Positions 19,569 through 26,481 of a DNA stretch of 64,000 nucleotides are shown in pieces (the first letter of the stretch is position 1; every line of letters starts with the position of its first letter). The position numbers were made by a program, and so were the translations under genes. Origin of the DNA: Anoxypelagibacter sp902613655 (lineage in GTDB: Bacteria; Pseudomonadota; Alphaproteobacteria; Pelagibacterales; Pelagibacteraceae); the NCBI GenBank assembly GCA_902613655.1, contig CACMHR010000003.1, forward strand, positions 31,317 to 95,316, in the 5' to 3' direction. Below the pieces are notes generated by a model that saw nothing but the letters and a program-made list of their open reading frames with translations, did no database searches and had not been told where the DNA came from.

Positions 19569-19940
19569 ATGACAAATTTTACTAGTGTAAAAAAATTTAT
19601 GGAAACCTTTGGACAAGAAGTAAAGTCAAAACCAGCTTTTCCATCTGAAAAAATATCAAAATTGAGATATGATTTGATAAAAGAAGAGTTAGACGAATTT
19701 CAAGAAGCTTTAAATGATAAAAGTTTAAAAGAGGTTGCCGACTCACTCACTGATATTTTATATGTTACTTACGGTGCTGGACATGCATTTGGCATAGATC
19801 TAGATAAGTGTTTTGACGAAGTCCAAAGGTCAAATATGAGCAAACTAGGAGCAGATGGAAAGCCAATTTATAACGAACATGGTAAAGTCATGAAGGGCCC
19901 AAATTATTTTGAACCAAATTTAAAAAAATTTATTGATTAG
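19569..19940 (+). CDS. MazG-like all-alpha NTP pyrophosphohydrolase
   Basis: Small 123-residue protein with the helical metal-binding pattern of the MazG/dUTPase/phosphoribosyl-ATP pyrophosphohydrolase superfamily: IKEELDEFQEAL (EExxE-type) followed by VADSLTDILYVTYGAGHAFGIDL (ExxD-type second helix). The tail FDEVQRSNMSKLGADGKPIYNEHGKVMKGPNYFEP is characteristic of a phage- and bacteria-wide subfamily. It probably hydrolyses a nucleotide triphosphate to the monophosphate, but the substrate cannot be read from sequence. An AGATTTT precedes the ATG rather than a strong Shine-Dalgarno site. Confidence 0.82.
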   Translation: MTNFTSVKKFMETFGQEVKSKPAFPSEKISKLRYDLIKEELDEFQEALNDKSLKEVADSLTDILYVTYGAGHAFGIDLDKCFDEVQRSNMSKLGADGKPIYNEHGKVMKGPNYFEPNLKKFID

Positions 19941-19957
19941 TTTTAACACCTTTAGGA

Positions 19958-20851
19958 TCATATTAAGTCGGCACAATTTCGATGTAACATTGAATGTAAT
20001 TCTACAAGCTTATTAAAGTCTTTATTATACCCACCACCAAGAACACCGCATAAAGGTACTTTTTTAGAAAAGAAATTGTCAATGACTGTTTTATCTCTTT
20101 GGTTTATCCCGTCGTCAGTTAATTTTAATTTACCAAGTTTGTCTTGGTAGTGAACATCAACACCAGCTATATAAAAAACAAAATCAAAATTCATTTTATT
20201 TAATTTTAGCAAGTTGTTTTTTAATATTCTAAGATAATCTGTATCTTCTAGTTTTTCTTCCAGTTCTACATCTAAGTCACTATTTGATTTTTTTGCTGGA
20301 TAATTAGTTTTACAATGCATGCTAAATGTGAATACGTTTTTATCATTTTTAAAAATTTCAGAATTTCCATTTCCTTGATGTACATCAAGATCTAAAATTA
20401 GTATATTTTTAATTTTTTTTCGATACTTTAAATAATTAGCCGCTACCGCAACATCGTTAAAAACACAGTAACCTGCTCCATAATTATAAGATGCATGGTG
20501 ACTACCCCCTGCAGTATTACAGGCAAGTTTAAAATCTAATGCCAACTTACTCGCTAAAACAGTCCCCCCAGTTGCTAAAAAAGATCTTTTTATTACACTA
20601 TCATTTATTGGAAAACCAATTTTAACCTCAGATTTTTTATCAAGAGTTTTATTTTTAATATCATTTATATATTTAGTTGAATGTGATTTACTTAAAGTCT
20701 CTATAGAACATTCTTTTGGAATGAAAAATTTATTCACTACTTTTTTCTCTAAAAGATAGTTTGCTAAAGCACTAAATTTTTTAATTGGAAAAACACTATT
20801 TTCATTTATTTTAGCAACGTATTCAGGGTGATTTACAATTGGCAGTTCCAT
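19958..20851 (-). CDS. Histone-deacetylase-family (arginase-fold) amidohydrolase
   Basis: Zinc hydrolase of the HDAC/acetoin-utilisation (AcuC)/acetylpolyamine amidohydrolase superfamily. Motifs are GGSHHASYNYGAGYCVFNDVAVAANYL (tandem catalytic His), ILDLDVHQGNGN (zinc Asp and His), AGVDVHYQDKLGKLKLTDDG (zinc Asp) and GGGYNKD. The natural substrate in bacteria is usually unknown. ATG at 20851 is preferred over a TTG at 20857. The start codon lies only 8 bases from the outermost ssrA-end repeat (20859), so the region upstream of this gene is island DNA. In an empty chromosome it would be the tmRNA 3' end itself. Confidence 0.9.
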   Translation of the reverse strand: MELPIVNHPEYVAKINENSVFPIKKFSALANYLLEKKVVNKFFIPKECSIETLSKSHSTKYINDIKNKTLDKKSEVKIGFPINDSVIKRSFLATGGTVLASKLALDFKLACNTAGGSHHASYNYGAGYCVFNDVAVAANYLKYRKKIKNILILDLDVHQGNGNSEIFKNDKNVFTFSMHCKTNYPAKKSNSDLDVELEEKLEDTDYLRILKNNLLKLNKMNFDFVFYIAGVDVHYQDKLGKLKLTDDGINQRDKTVIDNFFSKKVPLCGVLGGGYNKDFNKLVELHSMLHRNCADLI

Positions 20852-20858
20852 TTTCAAA

Positions 20859-20881
20859 GGGGCGTTCTGTTGCTAGGTGCC
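20859..20881 (+). repeat. ssrA 3'-end copy 1 (outer att-like core)
   Basis: Begins ggggcgttctgttgctaggt and matches the ssrA 3' terminus at 29205-29227 over 23 bases with one mismatch. It marks the boundary between the chromosome (HDAC-family gene start) and the island. Confidence 0.85.
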
Positions 20882-20954
20882 GTGAACCTCATTTCGTTAA
20901 TCCTTGTTATATAATAATTATTTTACAACCTAAAGCCCAAAACTGGTTCTTCAC

Positions 20955-20983
20955 TGCGTCGGTATTGCGTCAGAAATTGTGTC
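20955..20983 (+). repeat. TGCGTC arm-type repeats, left end of segment 1
   Basis: TGCGTC at 20955 and 20966, and the variant TGTGTC at 20978, all in direct orientation with 11-12 base spacing. The same positions relative to the core are used in segment 4, so this is probably one arm of an integrase attachment site. Confidence 0.6.
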
Positions 20984-21037
20984 CGTATATTACGAAACAA
21001 ACCTCAATTCTGCCCAAGTTTTTAGGTTAAATTTATT

Positions 21038-21319
21038 ATGAAAAAAATATTCAAATATTTTTTTTTATTTCTTATCTCTCTATTTGGTTTAATTTTAATA
21101 GCCCCAGAAGATCGTGAATGGGTTAAATGTTCAGATGAAAAAGATTTATACCGGTATGTTTATAACGGTTGGAAAGTGGATAAAGTTATTAAAGATTATA
21201 AAGGTGAATATCCTCAAATATTCCTATCAAAAAATGATAGAATAAAAGCATTAAACTTTGGGTGGAGATGTTATTATCTTGAAGGATCCGAGCTCAATTA
21301 TAAAAAAAATGAAAAATAA
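21038..21319 (+). CDS. Small membrane-anchored or secreted protein, unknown
   Basis: A 93-residue protein with a basic N-terminus (MKKIFKYF) and a hydrophobic stretch at about residues 7-24 that could be a signal peptide or anchor. It is followed by a charged region with two cysteines (WVKCSDEKD and GWRCYYLEG). I do not recognise a family. It is the first gene of segment 1 and its end overlaps the next gene by 11 bases, suggesting a two-gene unit. Confidence 0.55.
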   Translation: MKKIFKYFFLFLISLFGLILIAPEDREWVKCSDEKDLYRYVYNGWKVDKVIKDYKGEYPQIFLSKNDRIKALNFGWRCYYLEGSELNYKKNEK

Positions 21320-21785
21320 GGATATCGATACTAAAATTTTATATAAATTTGTTCAAAAAAATTATCGGTTGTATCCCGTTTATGAGAAGTGGAAAGAATT
21401 ATCAAAAATATTATTTGCAGGTTATAAATTAGAAATGGAGATGAGAGAAATAGAAAATAGAAATGGAAGAAATATTATATATAATTTTTTAAGAAAACCC
21501 GATTGGCTGCCTAAGCCTCATTTATCAGATAAAATAAAGCAATATATTCTAAAAAAACACATAGCATATGCAGCTAATTTAAATAATCAAGATATTTTAA
21601 ATAAATTTGGATTTATGTTAATCGGCCTAAAAAAAAATGAGTGGGTTTATTCAAAAATTAAAAATAAAAGAAAAAAATCACTGAAAGACAACATTGAAGA
21701 ATTATCTAAAAATACAAAAGTTAATAAAATTGCAAGACAACTAATAAAAAAAAATAAATTAATTAAAAGAAGCAAATTTAAATAA
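21309..21785 (+). CDS. Hypothetical basic protein, unknown
   Basis: About 158 residues from ATG 21309, very rich in Lys and Asn and mostly helical by composition. The start is chosen because it overlaps the upstream stop by 11 bases, whereas the longer frame from 21258 would overlap by 62. No recognisable domain is seen. It resembles neither a helix-turn-helix regulator nor an integrase. It is cargo of ssrA segment 1. Confidence 0.5.
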   Translation: MKNKDIDTKILYKFVQKNYRLYPVYEKWKELSKILFAGYKLEMEMREIENRNGRNIIYNFLRKPDWLPKPHLSDKIKQYILKKHIAYAANLNNQDILNKFGFMLIGLKKNEWVYSKIKNKRKKSLKDNIEELSKNTKVNKIARQLIKKNKLIKRSKFK

Positions 21786-21794
21786 TAAGAGAAG

Positions 21795-22136
21795 ATGAGC
21801 AATTACGCATTGTACAAGAAAACCCTGAGATTAATGAATGAAAGCAAAGAGTTTCAAACACAGAAAGAAATTGATTTATTAAATTATTGTAAAGGTAAAA
21901 CATTTCCTAAAGATTGGACATATATTCACAAAATTTTAAGGCTTAATAAACTTCCCAGGAGAGACCTTGCTGCTCCGTATTTGTGTTTAATTGCTGCTGC
22001 GTGGAATCTGACCTCAACACAAGATAAAATTAAACAATTTCACAGACAAATTTCATATGGCTGCAGAAATGGTGAAACTATGTATAATAATTTAAACAAT
22101 TGGATTAAATCTTTAAAAGAAGAAGATTGGTATTAA
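21795..22136 (+). CDS. Hypothetical protein, unknown
   Basis: 113 residues, with a purine-rich AGAGAAG just before the ATG that can act as ribosome-binding site. The sequence is mostly helical with several Trp/Tyr residues (FPKDWTYIHKILRLNKLPRR, SLKEEDWY). No family is recognised. It follows the previous gene by 9 bases, so the first three genes of segment 1 may be one transcript. Confidence 0.5.
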   Translation: MSNYALYKKTLRLMNESKEFQTQKEIDLLNYCKGKTFPKDWTYIHKILRLNKLPRRDLAAPYLCLIAAAWNLTSTQDKIKQFHRQISYGCRNGETMYNNLNNWIKSLKEEDWY

Positions 22137-22170
22137 TGTCTTTTGAAAAAAGCACCTACGATATGTGATT

Positions 22171-22365
22171 ATGAATATAGGAAGAGGACTTAAAGCAATA
22201 GTTAATGTAGGTTTTTGGATATGGATTGCAATAGGTGCACTACTTATTATTGGAGGCATTAACAGAGGAGATACAACACAAATTTTTTTTGGCTTAGTGT
22301 TTGCAGTTGCTTTGCCTATTATTATACGCATAGCTCTTTTTTATATAATCGACTCATTTAAATGA
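22171..22365 (+). CDS. Small two-helix membrane protein, unknown
   Basis: 64 residues from ATG 22171 (an in-frame GTG lies at 22165). Two strongly hydrophobic stretches, IVNVGFWIWIAIGALLIIGG and IFFGLVFAVALPIIIRIALF, are separated by a short polar NRGDTTQ turn. The function is unknown. Small hairpin membrane proteins are common cargo in defence and toxin loci, but nothing here shows that role directly. Confidence 0.45.
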   Translation: MNIGRGLKAIVNVGFWIWIAIGALLIIGGINRGDTTQIFFGLVFAVALPIIIRIALFYIIDSFK

Positions 22366-22415
22366 AAAAACTTTTAGCGATCGTGGTATAACAATTCTAA
22401 TACAACCAGAAGCCC

Positions 22416-22769
22416 TTAACGTCTAATTTTTATAGGAGCGCCGTACTTGTTTTTTTTTTGACCGTCAGCTACCCACCAAACTATTAAAATAATTACACCT
22501 ACAAATGTTAAATATAGTAGTTGCCACCAACCTGATCTGCCAGTGTCATGTAGTCTACGTGAGCCTACTGCTAAAGCCGGAAGAAGACAAATTATATAAC
22601 CAATCCAATAAAAAAGTTCTTCATATCCTAAAATAGAATCTATTATCGAGCCTACCAATACTACAATTAACATAAATAATTGAAACCACCAAAATTCAGA
22701 TTTTCCTGCTCTTCCTTCGAAGTTAGCGAATTTTTGAAAACAAATTTCAATTGATTTTGTAAAATTCAT
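22416..22769 (-). CDS. DUF805 family inner-membrane protein
   Basis: 117 residues with the DUF805 (YhaH/YhaI-like) pattern. An N-terminal FEGRAGKSEFWWFQLF motif is followed by three or four membrane helices, then the hallmark VGSRRLHDTGRSGWWQLL and a short C-terminal NKYGAPIK tail. The family is widespread in bacteria with no firm function. It is the only minus-strand gene in the island and lies at the right end of segment 1, so it may have arrived separately from the first four genes. Confidence 0.85.
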   Translation of the reverse strand: MNFTKSIEICFQKFANFEGRAGKSEFWWFQLFMLIVVLVGSIIDSILGYEELFYWIGYIICLLPALAVGSRRLHDTGRSGWWQLLYLTFVGVIILIVWWVADGQKKNKYGAPIKIRR

Positions 22770-22814
22770 ATTTAATACTTATATTAATTTTCATTAAATT
22801 TAAACTTTTTAGAA

Positions 22815-22828
22815 GGGGCGTTCTGTTT
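22815..22828 (+). repeat. ssrA 3'-end copy 2
   Basis: ggggcgttctgtt followed by a mismatch, so 13 exact bases of the ssrA end. At +36 it is followed by acagaatataacacttttt (22851-22869), which is shared with the left end of segment 3. Confidence 0.8.
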
Positions 22829-22873
22829 CTCGTCCCTTGATTAATAATATACAGAATATAACACTTTTTCAAA

Positions 22874-22896
22874 AACTTCCTATAAAACTTCGTGTA
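22874..22896 (+). repeat. AACTTCGTGTA arm-type repeats, left end of segment 2
   Basis: Copies at 22874 (AACTTCCTATA, imperfect) and 22886 (AACTTCGTGTA), 12 bases apart and in direct orientation. They match the three copies at the right end of the same segment. Confidence 0.6.
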
Positions 22897-22990
22897 GTGT
22901 TTTGCTCATTTTGCCGATTTCTTGACTTTCAACTTTATCTATTTCTGTTGTACAATATTAAGTAATTAATAAAGTTTAGATAAAAATATA

Positions 22991-23752
22991 ATGCCGACAA
23001 TGAAAGGAATTCGCTCAAGAAATATATATAAAAAACATCAAGAAAAACCATTTGAAATTTCACGAACTAAATTTGAAGATTTTCTAAAATGCAAAAGATG
23101 TTTTTATTTAGATAGAGTGAAAGGTGTAAACAAACCTAGTTCACCTCCATATACTTTAAATAATCTAGTTGATGAACTCCTAAAAAGAGAATTTGATCAA
23201 TATCGTGCAGATAAAAAACCTCATCCTTTATTTAAAAAAATACATTTTAATGGAATACCTTTTCAACATGATGATTTAGATAAATGGAGAGCAAGTCGCA
23301 CTCATGGTATTAAATATGAAGATGAAGATACAAACTTAATATTAAAAGGCGGTATCGACGACATATGGTTAGATTTTGATACAAACAAAGTTGTCATCGC
23401 AGATTATAAAGCAACATCAAAAAAAGACGGCGTGGCAGATGATATTTTAGAACAACCTTTTTATGGTTCATACAAAATTCAATTAGATTTTTATTCTTGG
23501 TTGTTTGAAAAAAATGGATTTTACGTTGCAGATTTTGGTTATTTTTTATTCTGTAATGGAAAACAGGATAAGCAAGAATTTAATTCTATAATGGATTTTG
23601 AGTATAAAATTATAAAATATAATACAGATACTTCTTGGATAGACGCAAAAGTAATAGAAATGAAGAGACAATTAGATAGCGATGAGACTCCTAATTATTC
23701 CGAAGAATGTGATTTTTGTATATACTCAAAAACAATAAAAGAATTTAAGTAA
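22991..23752 (+). CDS. PD-(D/E)XK nuclease, Cas4/RecB-like, with paired cysteines
   Basis: 253 residues with the RecB-family nuclease core: acidic motif GGIDD (D123), then IADYKA (D138-x-K140) and QLDFYSWLF giving QxxxY (Q164, Y168). Two cysteine pairs flank the core, C34/C37 (CKRC) and C240/C243 (CDFC), as in Cas4- and AddB-type nucleases that hold an iron-sulphur cluster. It probably cuts or trims DNA. The next gene starts 8 bases after the stop, so the two are probably co-expressed. Family placement is confident, but the biological role in defence is inference. Confidence 0.8.
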   Translation: MPTMKGIRSRNIYKKHQEKPFEISRTKFEDFLKCKRCFYLDRVKGVNKPSSPPYTLNNLVDELLKREFDQYRADKKPHPLFKKIHFNGIPFQHDDLDKWRASRTHGIKYEDEDTNLILKGGIDDIWLDFDTNKVVIADYKATSKKDGVADDILEQPFYGSYKIQLDFYSWLFEKNGFYVADFGYFLFCNGKQDKQEFNSIMDFEYKIIKYNTDTSWIDAKVIEMKRQLDSDETPNYSEECDFCIYSKTIKEFK

Positions 23753-23760
23753 TATTTGAT

Positions 23761-25599
23761 ATGTCTAATATTAGTGCAATCACTAGAAACATAGTAGAAT
23801 TATTGGATAACAAAAAATATTCAATCGAGTATTATCAAAGGGAATATAGATGGGGAGAAGAGCAAATAGTAGAACTTCTAACAGACTTGGAGGATAAATT
23901 TTTTGAAGATTATGAAGATAGTCATCAAAGAATTAATGTTAAAAATTATCCACCATATTTCTTGGGTTCAATAATTCTTGTTGATAAAAATAGTCAAACT
24001 TTTGTAATTGACGGTCAACAAAGATTAACTTCACTTACTTTGCTTCTAATTTATGTTTATAGAAAATTTGGTAAAGATAATCAAAAACAGAACTTATTAA
24101 ATTTAATCTATTCGGATACATATGGTGAGAAAAACTTTAATTTAAATATTGATGATAGAACAGAATGTCTTGATAAACTATTAAAAGAAGGTGTTTATGA
24201 AACAAAAGAGGATGATAACGAGTCTGTAAAAAATCTTGTAGATCGATATGAAGATATTGAAAATAATTTTTCAGAAGAACTTACAAACGTTTTACCTTTG
24301 TTTGCAGATTGGTTGATAAAAAAAGTTTTCTTTGTTGAAATAACTGCACAAAATGATCAAGACGCATACAATATCTTTGAAACTATGAATGATAGAGGTT
24401 TATCTTTAAATAGTTCAGAAATGTTAAAAGGTTATTTGTTGTCTCAAATTCAATCAGAAGAGAAGAGAAATGACGCAAATAATAAATGGAAAAAAGTAGT
24501 AATAAAACTAAAAAACGAAGACAAAGATCACGAAGAAGAATTTGCAAAGTCTTTATTAAGATCAAGATATGCAAGAGATATTAGGGAAAGAAAACGAGGT
24601 GCAGTAAAAAAAGATTTTGACCTAATTGGTACTGAATTTCATAGATGGGTAAGAGACAAAAAAGAAATATTAAGTTTAAGCAACTGGGAGAGTTATTATG
24701 ACTTTATTAATAATCAGTATGCAAAATATTCTGAAATTTATTTAACAATTTTAAAACACAGCAAAATTTTCTCAAAAAAATATGAGGCAATATTTTACAA
24801 TGGTCATAATTATTTAACTCTACAAAATACAATTTTACTTGCCCCTATTAAAGCAGAGGACTCATCTGAAATAATTGATAAAAAAATTAGAATGGTAGCG
24901 AGATATCTAGACATATTTCTTGCAAGAAGAATAGTTAATTACAAAACTATTGATCGTAATACTCTTGAAGTAAATTTATTTAATTTAATAAAGAATATAA
25001 GGGAACAAGAAATTGAAACTCTAAAAAGTATTTTAATTAGTGAACTTGATAAACAAACAGAAAAAATTACTGAGGTAACAAATTTTAAATTATCTACTCA
25101 ATTTAAAAGAAAAGTACGATATTTGCTTGCAAGATTTACATATTTTATTGAAAGTGAAACGAATGAAGTGGGAGCAGACTTTGGAAAATATATAAGAATT
25201 AAATATGAAAAAAAACCTTTTGAAATAGAACATATTTGGTCCCACAAATATGATCATTATAAAAACATATTTGACAATGAAGAAGATTTTATTGAAAAAA
25301 GACAATCTCTTGGAGCGCTAATTTTAGTACCGAGAGGAGAAAATCAAAGTTTTAGTGACAAGCATTATAGAGATAAGGTTCAATTCTATGGAAGAGGTAA
25401 TATCTTAACAAAATCTCTTACAAGTTTATGCTATTCTAACAATCCTTCTTTTACTAATTTTGTTAGAGATAACAATCTACCTTTTAAAAATTATGATGAT
25501 TTTAATCTTGAAAGTTTAAATGAAAGAACTGAACTTTATAAAAAACTTTCAGAACTTATTTGGTCTCCTAGTCAAATTGAGAAAGAAATGAACAATTAA
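23761..25599 (+). CDS. DUF262/DUF1524 protein (GmrSD-like, putative type IV restriction or DNA-targeting enzyme)
   Basis: 612 residues. The N-terminal DUF262 (ParB/sulfiredoxin-like NTPase) domain shows YYQREYRW (residues 24-31) and the catalytic-type DGQQR (84-88). The C-terminal DUF1524 HNH-like domain shows EIEHIWSHKYD (E490-H491) and SLGALILVPRGENQSFSDK. This order is that of GmrS and GmrD fused, a family that restricts phage with modified DNA, and DUF262/DUF1524 proteins also occur in other defence systems. It pairs with the upstream nuclease in segment 2. The specific target is unknown. Confidence 0.85.
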   Translation: MSNISAITRNIVELLDNKKYSIEYYQREYRWGEEQIVELLTDLEDKFFEDYEDSHQRINVKNYPPYFLGSIILVDKNSQTFVIDGQQRLTSLTLLLIYVYRKFGKDNQKQNLLNLIYSDTYGEKNFNLNIDDRTECLDKLLKEGVYETKEDDNESVKNLVDRYEDIENNFSEELTNVLPLFADWLIKKVFFVEITAQNDQDAYNIFETMNDRGLSLNSSEMLKGYLLSQIQSEEKRNDANNKWKKVVIKLKNEDKDHEEEFAKSLLRSRYARDIRERKRGAVKKDFDLIGTEFHRWVRDKKEILSLSNWESYYDFINNQYAKYSEIYLTILKHSKIFSKKYEAIFYNGHNYLTLQNTILLAPIKAEDSSEIIDKKIRMVARYLDIFLARRIVNYKTIDRNTLEVNLFNLIKNIREQEIETLKSILISELDKQTEKITEVTNFKLSTQFKRKVRYLLARFTYFIESETNEVGADFGKYIRIKYEKKPFEIEHIWSHKYDHYKNIFDNEEDFIEKRQSLGALILVPRGENQSFSDKHYRDKVQFYGRGNILTKSLTSLCYSNNPSFTNFVRDNNLPFKNYDDFNLESLNERTELYKKLSELIWSPSQIEKEMNN

Positions 25600-25622
25600 A
25601 TGGTTATTCAACAATTGTTATT

Positions 25623-25636
25623 GTCGCAAATGCGAC
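25623..25636. repeat. 14-base perfect palindrome at the right end of segment 2
   Basis: GTCGCAAATGCGAC: 6-base arms with a 2-base centre, 23 bases after the DUF262 gene stop. It is too short and lacks a U-tract to be a strong terminator. It could be a binding site for a directionality factor or regulator. Confidence 0.4.
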
Positions 25637-25661
25637 TATAACGGTTCGGAACGAGACTTCA

Positions 25662-25693
25662 AACTTCGTGTAAACTTCGTGTAAAACTTCGTG
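25662..25693 (+). repeat. AACTTCGTGTA arm-type repeats, right end of segment 2
   Basis: Copies at 25662, 25673 and 25685 (the last truncated to AACTTCGTG), spaced 11 and 12 bases and direct. Distances to the next core at 25743 are 81, 70 and 58 bases. Confidence 0.65.
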
Positions 25694-25742
25694 CTGTTCC
25701 TAAATTGATATTTGAATTGGATTAACGGTTTCCGTTGGTTAA

Positions 25743-25758
25743 GGGGCGTTCTGTTGCC
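25743..25758 (+). repeat. ssrA 3'-end copy 3
   Basis: ggggcgttctgttgcc, identical to the first 16 bases of the ssrA end (29205-29220). It is followed at +34 by acagaatataacacttttt (25777-25795), shared with the left end of segment 2. Confidence 0.85.
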
Positions 25759-25800
25759 CGTCTTCATTAATTTATAACAGAATATAACACTTTTTGAATA

Positions 25801-25821
25801 GGTACATAGTTAGGTACATAG
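25801..25821 (+). repeat. GGTACATAG arm-type repeats, left end of segment 3
   Basis: Two exact direct copies at 25801-25809 and 25813-25821, 12 bases apart. Confidence 0.65.
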
Positions 25822-25877
25822 TTTTTTTAGGGTTTAATTGTAATCATATTTAAGTAATAATATTCAATTAATAATTT

Positions 25878-26420
25878 ATGTTTAGCACTCTTTTAAAAGG
25901 TCAAAATGCTATGATTGCGGGCATGGATTTTGAACTGGCAAATGATTTTAAAAAGGCATTCCTTAATCTAAATAAAACAGACAATCTTTATAATAAAAAA
26001 AAACTTTATAATGAAGCAATCTTTTTAGACTTAACAGATAGAACTGAATGTCATCCAAGAATGAGTTTCAAAATGGAGGATAGAGGAGGTTTGTTAGGAG
26101 GAGTAGTGAAGAATTTGGGTAGGGGAAATCAAAAAGTAGTATGGGAATTAGATGAAACTTTTGATACAGAATATTATTTTTCAACTAATTGGTTTGATAA
26201 CTCTATTGAAATGTATTTGGATTTAAAAAAAGAACTAGAAAATAGCAAAAATTTATACAAAGAAGAAAAAATTAACTTTTATGATTACTTCTTAAAAAGA
26301 CTTCAAGTTTATAATCAAACTCAACCCTCAAAACATGTTCAAATGTATAAAGGAGTTGATATGAATAAATATCAAAATAAATTAAGAGATATATTAGAAC
26401 CTATTTTGTTACTAAAGTAA
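25878..26420 (+). CDS. Hypothetical protein, sole cargo gene of segment 3
   Basis: 180 residues and not recognised. It has an N-terminal helical region (LLKGQNAMIAGMDFELANDFKKAF), a Gly-rich middle (EDRGGLLGGVVKNLGRGNQ), an acidic DETFDTEYYF stretch and a Lys/Glu-rich C-terminal half that could form helices. There is no signal peptide and no membrane segment. An ATTAATAATTT leader lies before the ATG without a clear Shine-Dalgarno site. As the only gene in a 788-bp cassette, it is presumably what the cassette is selected for. A toxin, anti-phage or modification role is possible but nothing in the sequence proves it. Confidence 0.55.
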   Translation: MFSTLLKGQNAMIAGMDFELANDFKKAFLNLNKTDNLYNKKKLYNEAIFLDLTDRTECHPRMSFKMEDRGGLLGGVVKNLGRGNQKVVWELDETFDTEYYFSTNWFDNSIEMYLDLKKELENSKNLYKEEKINFYDYFLKRLQVYNQTQPSKHVQMYKGVDMNKYQNKLRDILEPILLLK

Positions 26421-26450
26421 GCATCATCAACATAAACATATTGGGTTTAA

Positions 26451-26481
26451 GGTACATAGTTTGTACATAGTAGGTACATAG
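26451..26481 (+). repeat. GGTACATAG arm-type repeats, right end of segment 3
   Basis: Direct copies at 26451, 26462 (TGTACATAG) and 26473, each 11 bases apart, starting 31 bases after the gene stop. Distances to the core at 26531 are 80, 69 and 58. Confidence 0.65.

Larger units (their letters stand above)
20859..22814. mobile_element. ssrA-associated segment 1 (about 2.0 kb, no integrase)
   Basis: Bounded on the left by a copy of the ssrA 3' end at 20859 and on the right by the next copy at 22815. Its first 120 bases are nearly identical to the first 120 bases of segment 4 (26531-26650), including three TGCGTC-like repeats at +96, +107 and +119 from the core. The matching right-end repeats are not found before 22815, so the right end seems lost or replaced. 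It carries five small genes, none of them an integrase or replicase. Interpretation as an integrated, non-autonomous element is inference. Confidence 0.6.
22815..25742. mobile_element. ssrA-associated segment 2 (about 2.9 kb) carrying a putative defence pair
   Basis: Bounded by ssrA-end copies at 22815 and 25743. Just inside both ends are direct repeats of AACTTCGTGTA: two on the left (+59 and +71 from the core) and three on the right (-81, -70 and -58 before the next core). It carries a Cas4/RecB-like nuclease gene and a DUF262/DUF1524 gene in tandem. No integrase is present. The layout fits an integrated element whose recombinase acts in trans, which is inference. Confidence 0.65.

Noticed and set aside
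20839..21030. 63-residue frame across the left end of segment 1
   Set aside because: It covers the ssrA-end copy and arm repeats and overlaps the HDAC gene start. It is not a credible gene.
26451..26481. GGTACATAG repeats as replication iterons
   Set aside because: No replication initiator gene is nearby, and the same words occur as a pair at the other end of the segment at mirror-like distances from the core, which fits attachment-site arms better.
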